Below are positions 18,141 through 27,947 of a stretch of DNA of 64,000 nucleotides, piece by piece. Source of the stretch: Brevibacillus panacihumi W25. Its GTDB lineage: Bacteria; Bacillota; Bacilli; Brevibacillales; Brevibacillaceae. The notes beneath the pieces are model-generated. The model was not told the DNA's origin, made no database searches, and worked only from the letters and a program-made list of their open reading frames with translations. The stretch's first letter is position 1, and each line of letters opens with the position of its first letter. The translations under genes and the position numbers were made by a program. The DNA is taken from positions 1,232,045 to 1,296,044 of the forward strand of contig NZ_KI629782.1 of the NCBI RefSeq assembly GCF_000503775.1, in the 5' to 3' direction.

Positions 18141-19052
18141 ATGGAGTGGCAGCAACTCGAGTATTTTCAGACACTCGCACGCGTCCAGCATGTGACGCAG
18201 GCGGCAGAGCTTTTATCCCTGTCACAGCCTGCACTGAGCCGTTCCATTGCCCGATTGGAAGAAGAATTGGGCGTCCCGCTTTTCTCCCGTCAGGGGCGCA
18301 GCATTTCCTTGAATCGCTACGGCCAGCTTTTTTTGCACCGTGTGCAGCGCATCCTTGCCGAATATGAGAGCGGTAAGCAGGAGCTGCTGGACTTGGTTCA
18401 TCCTGAAAACGGAGAGATCGCCCTCGGCTTTTTGCATACCTTGGGCATGAGCCTGATCCCTGACTTGATCGGCACGTTCCGGCTGGATTCCCCCTCTGCC
18501 CGGTTTCAGCTGATCCAAAACCACAGCTACTCTCTGCTGGAACATCTCGATGCAGGCGTGCTGGATTTATGCATCATCGCGGAGCCTACCGAAACCAAAC
18601 TGCCGATTCAGTGGACTCCGCTGTGGAGTGAAGAGATTTTTGCTTATGTGCCGCTGGGGCATCGACTGGCTGGACAAAAAAGCATTCTCCTGGAGGACTT
18701 GGCGGGTGAACCCATGATTTTCTTGAAAAAGGGGTATGCGCTGCGCAGAACGACCGACTCGTTATTCCAGCAGATCGATATGACCCCTCCTGTGATGTTT
18801 GAAGGAGAAGAAGCCGCTACTGCTGCCGGACTCGTCGGTGCCGGGCTTGGCGTCTCCCTCTTGCCTGAGCTTCGCGGGATCGACACGAGCAAAATCGTCC
18901 AGCTCCAGATCCGCGAACCCGCTTGTTACAGGGTAATCGGCATGGCATTGGTGGAAGGCAGATACATGTCGCCTGCGGCACAGCGGTTTCAGGAATTTGT
19001 GCTGCGCTACTTCGGGGTGTCTACTTCTACGCCTGCGCCTTCCGACATTTGA
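18141..19052 (+). CDS. LysR-family transcriptional regulator
   Basis: A 303-aa LysR regulator: the N-terminal winged helix-turn-helix (FQTLARVQHVTQAAELLSLS) is followed by a periplasmic-binding-like effector domain from about residue 90. ATG follows GGGAGG. It is divergent from the MFS gene; the AT-rich spacer around 18075-18105 contains ATAATTTATTAT, a possible LysR box. Its last 26 bases overlap the convergent methyltransferase gene, which is unusual but both frames are clear. Confidence 0.9.
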   Translation: MEWQQLEYFQTLARVQHVTQAAELLSLSQPALSRSIARLEEELGVPLFSRQGRSISLNRYGQLFLHRVQRILAEYESGKQELLDLVHPENGEIALGFLHTLGMSLIPDLIGTFRLDSPSARFQLIQNHSYSLLEHLDAGVLDLCIIAEPTETKLPIQWTPLWSEEIFAYVPLGHRLAGQKSILLEDLAGEPMIFLKKGYALRRTTDSLFQQIDMTPPVMFEGEEAATAAGLVGAGLGVSLLPELRGIDTSKIVQLQIREPACYRVIGMALVEGRYMSPAAQRFQEFVLRYFGVSTSTPAPSDI

Positions 19053-19779
19053 TGATGAGCGTCGTGGGGACGGCAGCAGCTTTCTCGGCGTTGTACCAGC
19101 CCTTTGCATGCTTCTCTATATCCTCGTCCGAGAGGGATACATCCTCCACCACCTGCTCGATGACAAAGCCCGACTGGATGCAGGCATTGAGATAGGTGCT
19201 TACGCGAAACTGCTGCATGATCGCCGTCTCCGGCCACGCTTCGTGCTTGTACGCCCCCTCTTCGAGATAGGATTTGGTCAGCACCAGATTTCCTTCCTGT
19301 TGGGTGAAGCGGTTGTGCAGCGGATGCTCCCAGCTAAAGACGAAGACTCCCCCGGGCTTCAAATAGCGGTGAACCTGAGACAGCGTCTGATGCAGGTCGA
19401 CCGTCCAGCCGAGTGCAAAGATAGAATAGACCAGATCAAAATAGCCATGCGGCAAGCCGGGATCGTGTTCCATCGGAGATTCAAACAGATGGACCGGAGC
19501 CTGGCAGTTCGCAAGCAGCTTCGTCGCGCTTTCAATCTGGGCAGAAGACAAATCCAGCCCCCAAAGCTCCGCTGCCTGACGTTGGTCCATATACAAAAGC
19601 GAATGCCCGCTCCCGCAGCCGATCTCCAGCACCTTTCGACCGGCGACATCTCCCAGCAGATTCAGCTCGTCTTCCTTCGGCGCCAGCGGGCCGTATTCGG
19701 GCAGCGGATTGCGCCCGTAAAAACGGGATGCTGCTTGATTCCAGCTTTTTTGGTTTGCCAGTAGCACGTCTGATTTCAT
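19027..19779 (-). CDS. Class I SAM-dependent methyltransferase
   Basis: A 250-aa methyltransferase with motif I VLEIGCGSGHS near residue 50, a later acidic residue in LWGLDLS, and motif FDLVYSIFALGW. The start at 19779 follows GTGGAGGAATC; upstream in-frame codons are ignored. It is monocistronic. The substrate cannot be told from sequence. Confidence 0.87.
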   Translation of the reverse strand: MKSDVLLANQKSWNQAASRFYGRNPLPEYGPLAPKEDELNLLGDVAGRKVLEIGCGSGHSLLYMDQRQAAELWGLDLSSAQIESATKLLANCQAPVHLFESPMEHDPGLPHGYFDLVYSIFALGWTVDLHQTLSQVHRYLKPGGVFVFSWEHPLHNRFTQQEGNLVLTKSYLEEGAYKHEAWPETAIMQQFRVSTYLNACIQSGFVIEQVVEDVSLSDEDIEKHAKGWYNAEKAAAVPTTLIIKCRKAQA

Positions 19780-19848
19780 ACCTGATTCCTCCACATCCAA
19801 GATAAGAACATACATTCTCTATCATTCAACCATTTCCTTCCTGCTCCA

Positions 19849-19891
19849 CAAAAAAACTGTCCCTCATCCCTTACGGACAAAAGACAGTTTT
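19849..19891 (-). terminator. Terminator of ABC exporter operon
   Basis: The stem AAAACTGTC/GACAGTTTT (21-base loop) is followed on the minus strand by a run of T, just behind the second exporter gene. Confidence 0.75.
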
Positions 19892-19905
19892 CTGCTGGCT
19901 GTGGA

Positions 19906-21753
19906 TTAATAGGCCACTTCCACGTTTTTAAACTGGTTGGAAAACAGCTTCTGGTAGCTACCGCGCTTATTCATCAGCTCTTCGTGGCTTCCCTGCTCGG
20001 CGATCTGCCCGCCCTCCACCACCATGATCGTATCGGCATCGCGAATCGTATTCAGCCTGTGGGCGATGACGAAGCTCGTGCGGCCCTCCATCAGCTTCAG
20101 CAAGGCTTCCTGAATGTGAATTTCCGTCCGGGTATCGATGCTGCTCGTCGCCTCGTCGAGAATCAGGAGAGATGGCTTCGCCAGGATCACCCGCGCGATC
20201 GCCAGCAGCTGCCGTTGTCCCTGGCTGAGATTGCCGCCGTTTTCGTTGAGCATCGTATCGTAGCGCTTCGGCAGACGGTTGATGAACACGTCCGCATTGG
20301 CCATGGCGGCCGCCGCCTCTACCTCGGCGTCGGTCGCGTCCGGCTTGCCGTATTTGATATTTTCCTTGATCGTGCCGGAAAACAGATAGGTATCCTGCAA
20401 GACGAAACCAAAGCTGCTGCGCAGGCTGTCCCGGGTGTACTCCCGGATGTCGCGTCCATCCAGATAAATCGTCCCGCTCGTCACATCGTAAAAGCGGGTC
20501 AGCAGATTGACGATCGTCGTCTTGCCCGCTCCGGTAGGGCCGACCAGAGCCGTGATGCTGCCAGCTTGCGATTCAAAGCTGACATTTTTCAGGATGAGCT
20601 GATCGGGCCGATAGCCGAAGCTGACATTTTCAAAGACCACATGCCCCTTCGGATTGGTCAGCTCGACCGCCCCATCCACATCGGCTGGCTCGTCTTTTTC
20701 ATCCAACACTTCAAAAACCCGCTCTGCCCCTGCCACACCTGACTGCAGCACGTTGAAAATATTCGCCAGATCATTGAGCGGCCGGACGAATTGCCGCGAG
20801 TAGGTCAGAAAGCTGGCGATCACCCCGACGGTAATCATCTCGTCAATCGCCAGCACTCCTCCGACGATAGCGACCAACGCAAATCCGAGATTGTTGATCA
20901 CGTTCATGATCGGCATCAGAAAGCCCGACCAGATTTGTGCCCGCAAGCCTACCTTGCGCAGCGAGTCGTTGATCTCATCGAATTCCTGAATCGCCTTTTG
21001 CTCGTGATTGAACGCCTTGACTACCAATATCCCGGAGATCGTCTCTTCGATATGTCCATTCAGCTTGCCGAGCTGCTTCTGCTGGTCCTTGAACAGAACA
21101 CTGGTTCTGCGCGCAATTGTCCGTGTGAGCAGATAGACGAGTGGAACCGTGACCAGGCAGGTCAACGTGAGAATGGGGCTTAGCACCAGCATCATGGCCA
21201 ACGACCCGACAATCATCAATGCACCGGACATCAATTGCGTCGTAGACTGGGAAATCGAGTTGCTGACGTTGTCGATGTCATTGGTCAACCGACTCATCAG
21301 CTCCCCGTGCGTACGGGAGTCGAAAAAAGAAACCGGCAGCTTTTGCAGCTTATCAAACAGGGCTTGGCGCAGATTTTTCACAACCCGCTGCGAGATTCCC
21401 GCGATGATCCAGCCCTGCAAAAAGGTAAGGATTCCATCCGCAATATAGGCGATGAGCAGGACGAGAATGATCACGCCGAGCATGCCTGTCAACGCTTCCC
21501 CACGCGTCATCGCATCAATGGACTCCCCGATCAGATAAGGCGCCGAAAGCATCAGCAGGGCATCGATAAGGACGATGACAAACACGAGCGGCAGCACTTT
21601 CTTCTCCTTGCCAAAGGACTGCCAAAGCCGCTTTATCGTCGCCTTGAAGTTTTTCGGTTTGCTTTGCGCTCCTCTGGCTGCCATCCCGAAGCGGTTGCCG
21701 TGCCGCGGCGCCATGACTGGCTGTTCTCTAGGCTGTTGTTGCTGCAGTGCCAT
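19906..21753 (-). CDS. Heterodimeric ABC exporter, consensus-site subunit
   Basis: A 615-aa half-exporter with six membrane helices (about 55-340) and an ATPase domain. A 40-residue basic Gln/Pro-rich extension precedes the membrane part. Walker A is GPTGAGKTT, Walker B LLILDEATSSID with catalytic Glu, and the H-loop IAHR is intact, but the signature is LSQGQ rather than LSGGQ. It begins one base after the partner gene ends. The pair resembles YfiB/YfiC and BmrC/BmrD-type multidrug exporters of Bacillota. Confidence 0.93.
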   Translation of the reverse strand: MALQQQQPREQPVMAPRHGNRFGMAARGAQSKPKNFKATIKRLWQSFGKEKKVLPLVFVIVLIDALLMLSAPYLIGESIDAMTRGEALTGMLGVIILVLLIAYIADGILTFLQGWIIAGISQRVVKNLRQALFDKLQKLPVSFFDSRTHGELMSRLTNDIDNVSNSISQSTTQLMSGALMIVGSLAMMLVLSPILTLTCLVTVPLVYLLTRTIARRTSVLFKDQQKQLGKLNGHIEETISGILVVKAFNHEQKAIQEFDEINDSLRKVGLRAQIWSGFLMPIMNVINNLGFALVAIVGGVLAIDEMITVGVIASFLTYSRQFVRPLNDLANIFNVLQSGVAGAERVFEVLDEKDEPADVDGAVELTNPKGHVVFENVSFGYRPDQLILKNVSFESQAGSITALVGPTGAGKTTIVNLLTRFYDVTSGTIYLDGRDIREYTRDSLRSSFGFVLQDTYLFSGTIKENIKYGKPDATDAEVEAAAAMANADVFINRLPKRYDTMLNENGGNLSQGQRQLLAIARVILAKPSLLILDEATSSIDTRTEIHIQEALLKLMEGRTSFVIAHRLNTIRDADTIMVVEGGQIAEQGSHEELMNKRGSYQKLFSNQFKNVEVAY

Positions 21754-21754
21754 A

Positions 21755-23482
21755 TTAGCTCACCTCCCGTCCGAACTGGGAGTGGTAGATTTCCTGGTAC
21801 ACTCCGCAGCTTTGCAGCAATTCCTCATGCGTCCCGATGCCGACGACCTCACCTTTGTCCAGCACGACGATCTTGTCAGCGTCCATCACGGAGGTGATGC
21901 GTTGCGCAATCAGAATGCAGGTCAGGCCTTTTGCGTACTTGCGCAGGGACTCCTTGATTCTTCCCTCTGTCGCTACATCCACGGCGCTGGTGCTGTCGTC
22001 CAGAATCAGGATCTGCGGCTTTCGCACCAGGGCGCGGGCGATGGACAACCGTTGCTTTTGCCCTCCGGAAAAATTGACGCCGCCTTGACCGACGCGAGCC
22101 TCATAACCGTTCTCGGTGGCCGCGACGAAGTCATGAGCTTCTGCCATCCTTGCTGCCTGCTCCACCTCTTCAGGAGTTGCATCCTCTTTCCCCCAGCGGA
22201 TATTTTCCAGGACAGTTCCCGTAAACAAGACCGTCTTTTGCGGTACGATCGCCATTGTCTTCCGCAGCTTTTTCGGATCGACCTGGCGCACATCTACCCC
22301 ATCGACCCGCAGCGTACCGGAGGTCACATCGTAATAACGCGGAATCAGCCCTACCAGACTGCTTTTTCCCGATCCAGTCGAACCGATAATCCCTACTGTC
22401 TCACCCGGCAGACACGTAAAGCTGATTTTCTTCAGAACCAGCTCCCCTCCCGTCCCCTCGTAAGAGAAGCTGACCTCCTCGAAGTCGATTCGGCCTTTCT
22501 GGGCGGTTGTCTCCTGCAGCGAATCATCCCAGGTCATCTGATTCTCCTCCGCAAACACTTCCCCGATTCGCTGCGCGGATGCCTTGGCGCGCACGAACAG
22601 ATTGAACACCATCGAGATCATCATCAAGGCGAACAGGATCTGGGTCATGTAGTTGGTAAAGGCGATGATATGCCCCACCTCGATGCTTCCCTCTTCGACG
22701 CCGTCCCCTCCGATCCACAGACCCGCCACAATCCCGAGATTGACCACCAGCATGATCGCCGGACCGAACACGGACATGATGCGGGTAGCAGAGATCGTCT
22801 TCGCTTGCAGCTCTTCATTGGCTGCATTGAATTTTTCACTTTCAAATGCGTACCGGTGAAACGCTTTGACAACCCGCACGCCGGAGAGGTATTCCCGCAT
22901 GGTCCCGTTCACGCGGTCCAGGGCAGCTTGTACCTTTCCAAAAAAAGGGAAACCAATCTTCATATTCAACACAATAAACAAACCGACAATCGGCACGACT
23001 ACTGCCAGCACGACGGACAATTGCAGATTCAGCTGTGCGGCCATGATCAGCCCGCCGATGCACAGCAAGGGCGCTTTGACGAAAATCCGCATCATCCCGT
23101 TGACGAAGACTTGCACCTGGTTGACGTCGTTTGTGAGCCGCGTGACCAGCGATGCCCGGTCGAACTTGTCGACATTGGCGAAGGACAAGGACTGGATTTT
23201 GCGGAACAGATCGGAGCGCAGCAAAGCCCCGAAATTCTGGGACACGTAGCTGGACAAGAGATTTCGCATCGTCGCAGCGACCGCTCCCAATGCGGTAATC
23301 AAAAGCATCAGCCCGCCCATCTGCAAGACGTAATCCATGTCGCGATTCGCCACGCCCCGGTCGATCATCATCGCCATAATGGTCGGCTGCAGCAGGTCGC
23401 TTATGGCTTCCACGGCGAGGAAAAAGAAGGAGACCCCGATCGCCACGCCGTATTTTTTCAGGTATGTCAAGGTAAAACGCAT
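21755..23482 (-). CDS. Heterodimeric ABC exporter, degenerate-site subunit
   Basis: A 575-aa half-exporter: six helices (about 15-310) then an ATPase domain with Walker A GSTGSGKSS and a perfect FSGGQKQR signature. The catalytic Glu after Walker B is Asp (LILDDSTSAVD) and the H-loop His is Gln (IAQR). These are the classic substitutions of the inactive site in heterodimeric exporters. Its partner carries the opposite set (Glu and His present, altered signature). It is the first gene of the two-gene operon. Confidence 0.93.
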   Translation of the reverse strand: MRFTLTYLKKYGVAIGVSFFFLAVEAISDLLQPTIMAMMIDRGVANRDMDYVLQMGGLMLLITALGAVAATMRNLLSSYVSQNFGALLRSDLFRKIQSLSFANVDKFDRASLVTRLTNDVNQVQVFVNGMMRIFVKAPLLCIGGLIMAAQLNLQLSVVLAVVVPIVGLFIVLNMKIGFPFFGKVQAALDRVNGTMREYLSGVRVVKAFHRYAFESEKFNAANEELQAKTISATRIMSVFGPAIMLVVNLGIVAGLWIGGDGVEEGSIEVGHIIAFTNYMTQILFALMMISMVFNLFVRAKASAQRIGEVFAEENQMTWDDSLQETTAQKGRIDFEEVSFSYEGTGGELVLKKISFTCLPGETVGIIGSTGSGKSSLVGLIPRYYDVTSGTLRVDGVDVRQVDPKKLRKTMAIVPQKTVLFTGTVLENIRWGKEDATPEEVEQAARMAEAHDFVAATENGYEARVGQGGVNFSGGQKQRLSIARALVRKPQILILDDSTSAVDVATEGRIKESLRKYAKGLTCILIAQRITSVMDADKIVVLDKGEVVGIGTHEELLQSCGVYQEIYHSQFGREVS

Positions 23483-23611
23483 ACACTCACCCCATTCAAG
23501 ATGCCAGAAACCGATGATTATTCTTCAAATTTTATCCTTTCGCATGGGAAATGAAAAGAGCGCGAGCGTAGCCTGGGAAACAGGAACGATTGGAAATCGT
23601 TGAAAATATTG

Positions 23612-23653
23612 AAAAAAGCACCACCTTTCATGCATGAAGGCAGTGCTTTTTTT
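23612..23653 (-). terminator. Terminator
   Basis: An AAAAAAGCAC/GTGCTTTTTTT stem with an inner CTTTCATGCATGAAG palindrome lies ten bases behind the small lipoprotein gene; T-runs on both sides allow use in both directions. Confidence 0.8.
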
Positions 23654-23663
23654 GCAAGCTTGA

Positions 23664-24119
23664 TTATTTGGATTCGACGAGGATCAGCTCGATGACTTCC
23701 TTATGACTCTTCCCTTGATCATCCGTCCAGGTAATCGTCAGGACGGGGTTGCTAGTGAAAAATTGCTGGATATCAGCATCGTACAAGCCGTCCTTGAACT
23801 CTTGCTGATAAGTATCCGAATGGGGGATATCCTCAAAAATCTTGATCGGACCATGGTCGAATTCGGGGTTTTTCAGGTTGCCTCCGCGGCCCCCGTTTTT
23901 TAACTCGATCTCATAATTCACATGCTGGATCTGATGCGTGGATCGCTGGTCCAGCTTCCCGATAAAAATGGCCCCCACGTCTTTATCCGGCACGACATCC
24001 AGGACGATCTGCCAGTTGGCGGAATTACCTTCGTATTTATGCGACCAGGTCTGCATCGAGCATGCCGTGAGAAGGAACGAGATGCATAAGAAGAGCCAGA
24101 GGTTATGGGGTTTGGACAT
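23664..24119 (-). CDS. Small lipoprotein, unknown function
   Basis: A 151-aa predicted lipoprotein with a signal peptide ending in LLTAC. The mature part, about 130 residues, is beta-rich and polar. I do not recognise a domain. It stands alone between the ABC operon and a phosphoesterase gene and has its own terminator. Confidence 0.7.
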   Translation of the reverse strand: MSKPHNLWLFLCISFLLTACSMQTWSHKYEGNSANWQIVLDVVPDKDVGAIFIGKLDQRSTHQIQHVNYEIELKNGGRGGNLKNPEFDHGPIKIFEDIPHSDTYQQEFKDGLYDADIQQFFTSNPVLTITWTDDQGKSHKEVIELILVESK

Positions 24120-24207
24120 GGGAACGCCTCCAATCTTGCCGTAGGTCTCGCTCCATTTTCCATTATATAGAAGGTTCGGTCAATCCCTCTCCCTTTTTCA
24201 GACCGCG

Positions 24208-25437
24208 TTATTTCCGAAGAACAAAACCATCAATACGCCCCCCGTCGATGTCATATGCTTCATACGCTAATGCATTCTCTTGGATCCGAATGCCGGCAAA
24301 CATGGGCTTGCCGTTTTGCAGATGAACGCGATGATAGAACTGATCGTCTTTTTTCTTATTTAATTTCCTGCCTGATGCATTCGTAACGACGTATACCGTC
24401 CCTGTTCCCTCTTCTGTGATTTGATTGCCTTTCAATGGATGCGAACGGGAATATTCATGATTATGTCCTTGCAGCACGAGGTCGACGCCAAATTCATCGA
24501 AAAGCGGGACCCAATGCTCCACGATGGATTTTTTCTGCTTGCCTCCGTATGGCCCTTGATGCAAGGCGACAATGATCCATGGCTGATTCGTAGCAGCCAA
24601 ATCCGCTCTCAGCCATTCCGCTTGTTTTTTCACTTTTGACTCAGTGTTGAGGAAAACAAAGTGAACCGGTCCGTAATCGAACGAATAGCTCGTACCGGGA
24701 TTTGCGCTTTTTTCTCCATTCTCGGGCAGGTTGAAATGGGAAAGAAACAGTTCTGCCTTGCCGTCTATTTCATCGTGGTTGCCGGTAACAGGCATGAGGG
24801 CGGAGCTGCGCAACCACGGCTCGGCATGACGAAAGAAGGAATACCAGGCGCTTTCGTCCTCGGGATCTTCTGTCAAATCGCCGTTATGGATGATAAACTT
24901 CGCATCCGGGAAGGTATCAAATGCCTTGCCAAGCGTTTGTCCCCAAAGCTTGAAATCATCATCGGTGATGCCTTGCGAATCGGTGACATTGATGAAGGTA
25001 AACTCCTTCGTTCCCCTTGCCTCAGTCTCGAATTCTGCTGGCTGGCTCCAGCCGTTCTTCTCCCCGTTTCCCACCCGATAAGAATAGCGGGTGCCCGGTG
25101 CCAGATCGGTAGCCTCCACCTTGTGAACCCCTTGCAGGACCCCATCCTTTAATCGGATCTGAGAAGTCTTCCCGTAAAAAGTCATGACATCCTTCCCGTC
25201 AAAGCTCGTAACCCCGGACCCTGGAGCAAGCTGGAGTACAGTAGCCGCATCGGGGCTCTTTGTATGCCAGGTAAAAGCACGGCTCGTCTGCGGATTGCCT
25301 TTAAAATTCGTCACGACAGAGTGAGGAGCAAGGGACGAGGGTGATGGACTGCCCTGAATCCACTGTTTGATGGCAATGGCCAGGACGATGATTATCAGCA
25401 CAGCACCAATCAAGAGATAAACCTTCATCTTGTCCAT
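24208..25437 (-). CDS. Membrane-anchored purple-acid-phosphatase-like phosphoesterase
   Basis: A 409-aa protein with one N-terminal membrane helix (residues 5-27), a fibronectin-like purple acid phosphatase N domain (about 45-145), and a calcineurin-type metallophosphoesterase domain. Metal motifs: VTDSQG, HNGDLTED, GNHDE, ALHQGP and QGHNHEYSR. It would act outside the cell on phosphate esters. The ATG at 25437 follows AAAGGAG. It lies directly downstream of another extracellular phosphoesterase gene but behind a terminator. Confidence 0.88.
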   Translation of the reverse strand: MDKMKVYLLIGAVLIIIVLAIAIKQWIQGSPSPSSLAPHSVVTNFKGNPQTSRAFTWHTKSPDAATVLQLAPGSGVTSFDGKDVMTFYGKTSQIRLKDGVLQGVHKVEATDLAPGTRYSYRVGNGEKNGWSQPAEFETEARGTKEFTFINVTDSQGITDDDFKLWGQTLGKAFDTFPDAKFIIHNGDLTEDPEDESAWYSFFRHAEPWLRSSALMPVTGNHDEIDGKAELFLSHFNLPENGEKSANPGTSYSFDYGPVHFVFLNTESKVKKQAEWLRADLAATNQPWIIVALHQGPYGGKQKKSIVEHWVPLFDEFGVDLVLQGHNHEYSRSHPLKGNQITEEGTGTVYVVTNASGRKLNKKKDDQFYHRVHLQNGKPMFAGIRIQENALAYEAYDIDGGRIDGFVLRK

Positions 25438-25463
25438 AATGACTCCTTTCTGTTGCAGGCAAG

Positions 25464-25508
25464 AAAACATCCCGCCCTCACATTTGTTTGTGAAAACGGG
25501 ATGTCCAT
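25464..25508 (-). terminator. Terminator of nucleotidase gene
   Basis: The stem CATCCCG/CGGGATG with an inner TCACA/TGTGA stem is followed by TTTTC on the minus strand. Confidence 0.75.
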
Positions 25509-25521
25509 GCCAATCATTCTA

Positions 25522-27606
25522 TTATTTCGCTTGAATCACACCTGCTTCAAGCAGCTCGTTGACATTCAACGATTTTTCGTACGGTACCTCGAGCTTGCCT
25601 TCGTTGACCATTTTGATCACTTCATCACGGTACGGGCTCTCGAGATCGATGCCGATAATTTCCCAGTTGTTGTCTACTTCAGGAGAAATCTCTTTTTGCT
25701 CCTGGATATATTCTACCAGATAATCGCGAATGCTGCGCGGAGATTCCCAATCGCGGTTCGCGCTTACCATTTTGAAAGCCTTCAATGCACTGCTGTAGCG
25801 ATAGTTATTGACTGCCAGAGTGAGTTCCTCGGTATCAGACAATGGCTTGCCTTTATACATCACGTCTACGATTCGCTCACCTGCTGGTTTGGACAAATCG
25901 ATTTTGTAATCCACACCGGCAAACATATCATACAGGTATCCCGGCACTTCCGGATCGAAGCTGATCGAGATGTCTCCTTCTTTCCACTGATTGTAGTGCT
26001 TGGCGGACCATTCCATGTAGTTCTTCAACTCAGCTCCAGTGACCTTGACGGTATAGAGCGTGTTGTCGAATTTGTAGATGTCAAAGATGTTCGCATAAGT
26101 AATATTGCCTTGCTTCAGATCAGAGGTGTCTTTAAAGAGAGCCGCTGCGGATACATCTGCGCCAGTCGCTTTCAACTGAACTTTGTTGATCAAATCTACG
26201 ACTGCTGTATCCCGCAGTTTGCCTTCCGGAATGCCGTTGATTTCGTTGACAGGCTGGAAGTCGGCTGTCGCGATTCCGAAGAGACCGCCCGAAGCACCTG
26301 CTTCGCCAGCGCCACCGCCGCCAGCGATGAATTGAATTGTCGCTTCATGCGCTTCTTTAATCAGATCGCGTATGGCTGGGTCTGGCTCGTAGCTTGCCAT
26401 GTCTACCACTTCTACCTTGCGATCCACTACCTTCGCTTGACCCGCTTCTTGTTTCACTTCAAGATCAAAGCGAACCACATCGCGGCCGAGGTTGCGCGGG
26501 CCGCCGACAACAGTTTGGCCGATTTTCTCGTTCACAATAATATGCATATGACCGACGAGAAGAGCATCCAGCTCGGGAACCATCTCCACGATTTTGGAAG
26601 CCGCATCCGATCCGCCATCTTCATCAAATTCTGCAACCAAACCTGAATGAGCGCTGGCGATGAGGACATCGACTTTTTCTACCTCTCTCAGCTCTTTTGC
26701 ATATTTCTTAACGGTTTCGCCCATGTGTTGGAAAGAGAGGCTGTCTACCTTCTCGCCATCCCAGCGCGGAATGTTCGGAGTGGTAACGCCGATGATGCCC
26801 ACCTTGATTCCGTCTACATCGACGATTGTATACGGCTTGACGAACTGTTCGCCTTGCTTCGTGGTCGTGTTGGCACTCAGAACAGGGAATGTCAGTTCCT
26901 TTTGCATGCGATCAATCAAATCAAGTCCAAAATTAAATTCATGATTGCCCAAAACCATGGCATTGTAGTTCATCGCATTCATCGCAACCGATACAGGATG
27001 AGTCACTTCCGGTTTTTTTCTGTAAATGTCATCCGTCAAAATATTCCCTTGATAGGTATCGCCGTTATCGATGAGCAGCACATGGGGAGAGGATTCCTTC
27101 ACTTCTTTGACATAGGTGGAAATTCTCGCCAAGCCGTTGTTGGCTGTCTCTTTGCTGTCCTCGTATGTATAGCCCCAGAGATTTCCATGAACATCCGAGG
27201 TTCCGAGGATTGTGATCGTTGTGCTTGCGGCTTCCGGTTTTTCAGCTGGCGCTGGAGTAGCAGCAGGTACAGGGGCTGGGGCTGGGTTCTCAACTGGCTT
27301 CGCTGCAGCAGATGGAGCCGGTATTGCTGGTTTTACGGGTTGGGCTGCCTGGACAGGCTTCTCGGATGCAACCGCTGCTGCGCCCTCAGGCAATTGCAGC
27401 TTTTGACCGATTCTCAAGAAATTTACATCTGGCAGCTTATTGAGTTTTTGCATTTCAGCGACGGTTGTTCCATGGTTTCGAGAGATCCGCCACAGGTTGT
27501 CGCCTTTCTTTACCGTATACGTTTGGGCAGCGGCAGTACTCGCCAGCATGGTGGTGAAAAGCAGCACAAACGCAACGAAGAGTCTCAAGTGCTTTCCTTG
27601 CTTCAT
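25522..27606 (-). CDS. Secreted LysM 5'-nucleotidase/2',3'-cyclic phosphodiesterase
   Basis: A 694-aa secreted enzyme: signal peptide (1-27), one LysM wall-binding domain (about 28-74, YTVKKGDNLWRISR), an Ala/Pro-rich linker (75-125), a calcineurin-like metallophosphatase domain (TSDVHGNLWGY, DNGDTYQGN, LGNHEFNFG, LVGHMH), and a C-terminal 5'-nucleotidase domain. It would release phosphate and nucleosides from nucleotides while held in the cell wall by LysM. The start follows GAGGAGG. A Gly/Ala-rich insert near residue 428 (IAGGGGAGEAGAS) looks like a flexible loop. Confidence 0.92.
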   Translation of the reverse strand: MKQGKHLRLFVAFVLLFTTMLASTAAAQTYTVKKGDNLWRISRNHGTTVAEMQKLNKLPDVNFLRIGQKLQLPEGAAAVASEKPVQAAQPVKPAIPAPSAAAKPVENPAPAPVPAATPAPAEKPEAASTTITILGTSDVHGNLWGYTYEDSKETANNGLARISTYVKEVKESSPHVLLIDNGDTYQGNILTDDIYRKKPEVTHPVSVAMNAMNYNAMVLGNHEFNFGLDLIDRMQKELTFPVLSANTTTKQGEQFVKPYTIVDVDGIKVGIIGVTTPNIPRWDGEKVDSLSFQHMGETVKKYAKELREVEKVDVLIASAHSGLVAEFDEDGGSDAASKIVEMVPELDALLVGHMHIIVNEKIGQTVVGGPRNLGRDVVRFDLEVKQEAGQAKVVDRKVEVVDMASYEPDPAIRDLIKEAHEATIQFIAGGGGAGEAGASGGLFGIATADFQPVNEINGIPEGKLRDTAVVDLINKVQLKATGADVSAAALFKDTSDLKQGNITYANIFDIYKFDNTLYTVKVTGAELKNYMEWSAKHYNQWKEGDISISFDPEVPGYLYDMFAGVDYKIDLSKPAGERIVDVMYKGKPLSDTEELTLAVNNYRYSSALKAFKMVSANRDWESPRSIRDYLVEYIQEQKEISPEVDNNWEIIGIDLESPYRDEVIKMVNEGKLEVPYEKSLNVNELLEAGVIQAK

Positions 27607-27675
27607 GATTACCTCCTCTAGAAACGTATTTTTCCTGCATTTTCTATTTTAATTTTATTGTCGAAAATTGTCTAA

Positions 27676-27700
27676 ATAAAAAAACGACATTTCTGCCGTT
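27676..27700 (-). terminator. Terminator
   Basis: Minus strand AACGGC/GTCGTT hairpin followed by seven T, just behind the DUF2798-like gene. Confidence 0.7.
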
Positions 27701-27710
27701 TCCGCGTTGA

Positions 27711-27947
27711 TTATTCGCCTTCCACAAACGTGATTTTTTTCATCAATTTTCTGATTCCTCGCGGCAAAAAATAGGCGGAAGGAAAGGCCAGCGCAAATGC
27801 AATCGGCCATGCTGTCAGCCATTTCGTTAGAAGGAGGGAGCTGAACCCGAAGTTGATGAGCATCATGACGAAAGAAATGAAGCATGACATCCCCAAAGCC
27901 ATAAAAAAAGTAAACAGCACATGTTCGTATTTTTTCTTGATTTTCAA
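27711..27947 (-). CDS. DUF2798-like two-helix membrane protein
   Basis: A small membrane protein of about 78 aa with two hydrophobic helices (HVLFTFFMALGMSCFISFVM and a second around WPIAFALAFPSAYF), typical of DUF2798. The TTG at 27947, or the GTG nine bases upstream, are better placed behind AGGGTGAT than the far start at 28043. Function unknown. Confidence 0.65.
   Translation of the reverse strand: MKIKKKYEHVLFTFFMALGMSCFISFVMMLINFGFSSLLLTKWLTAWPIAFALAFPSAYFLPRGIRKLMKKITFVEGE

Noticed and set aside
21575..23554. Long plus-strand frame of 659 codons opposite the ABC exporter genes
   Set aside because: Composition is rich in His, Gln and Arg as expected of an antisense frame; the minus strand carries two complete ABC subunits.
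25453..26646. Plus-strand frame of 397 codons opposite the LysM nucleotidase
   Set aside because: No ribosome site or domain; the nucleotidase frame is fully supported.
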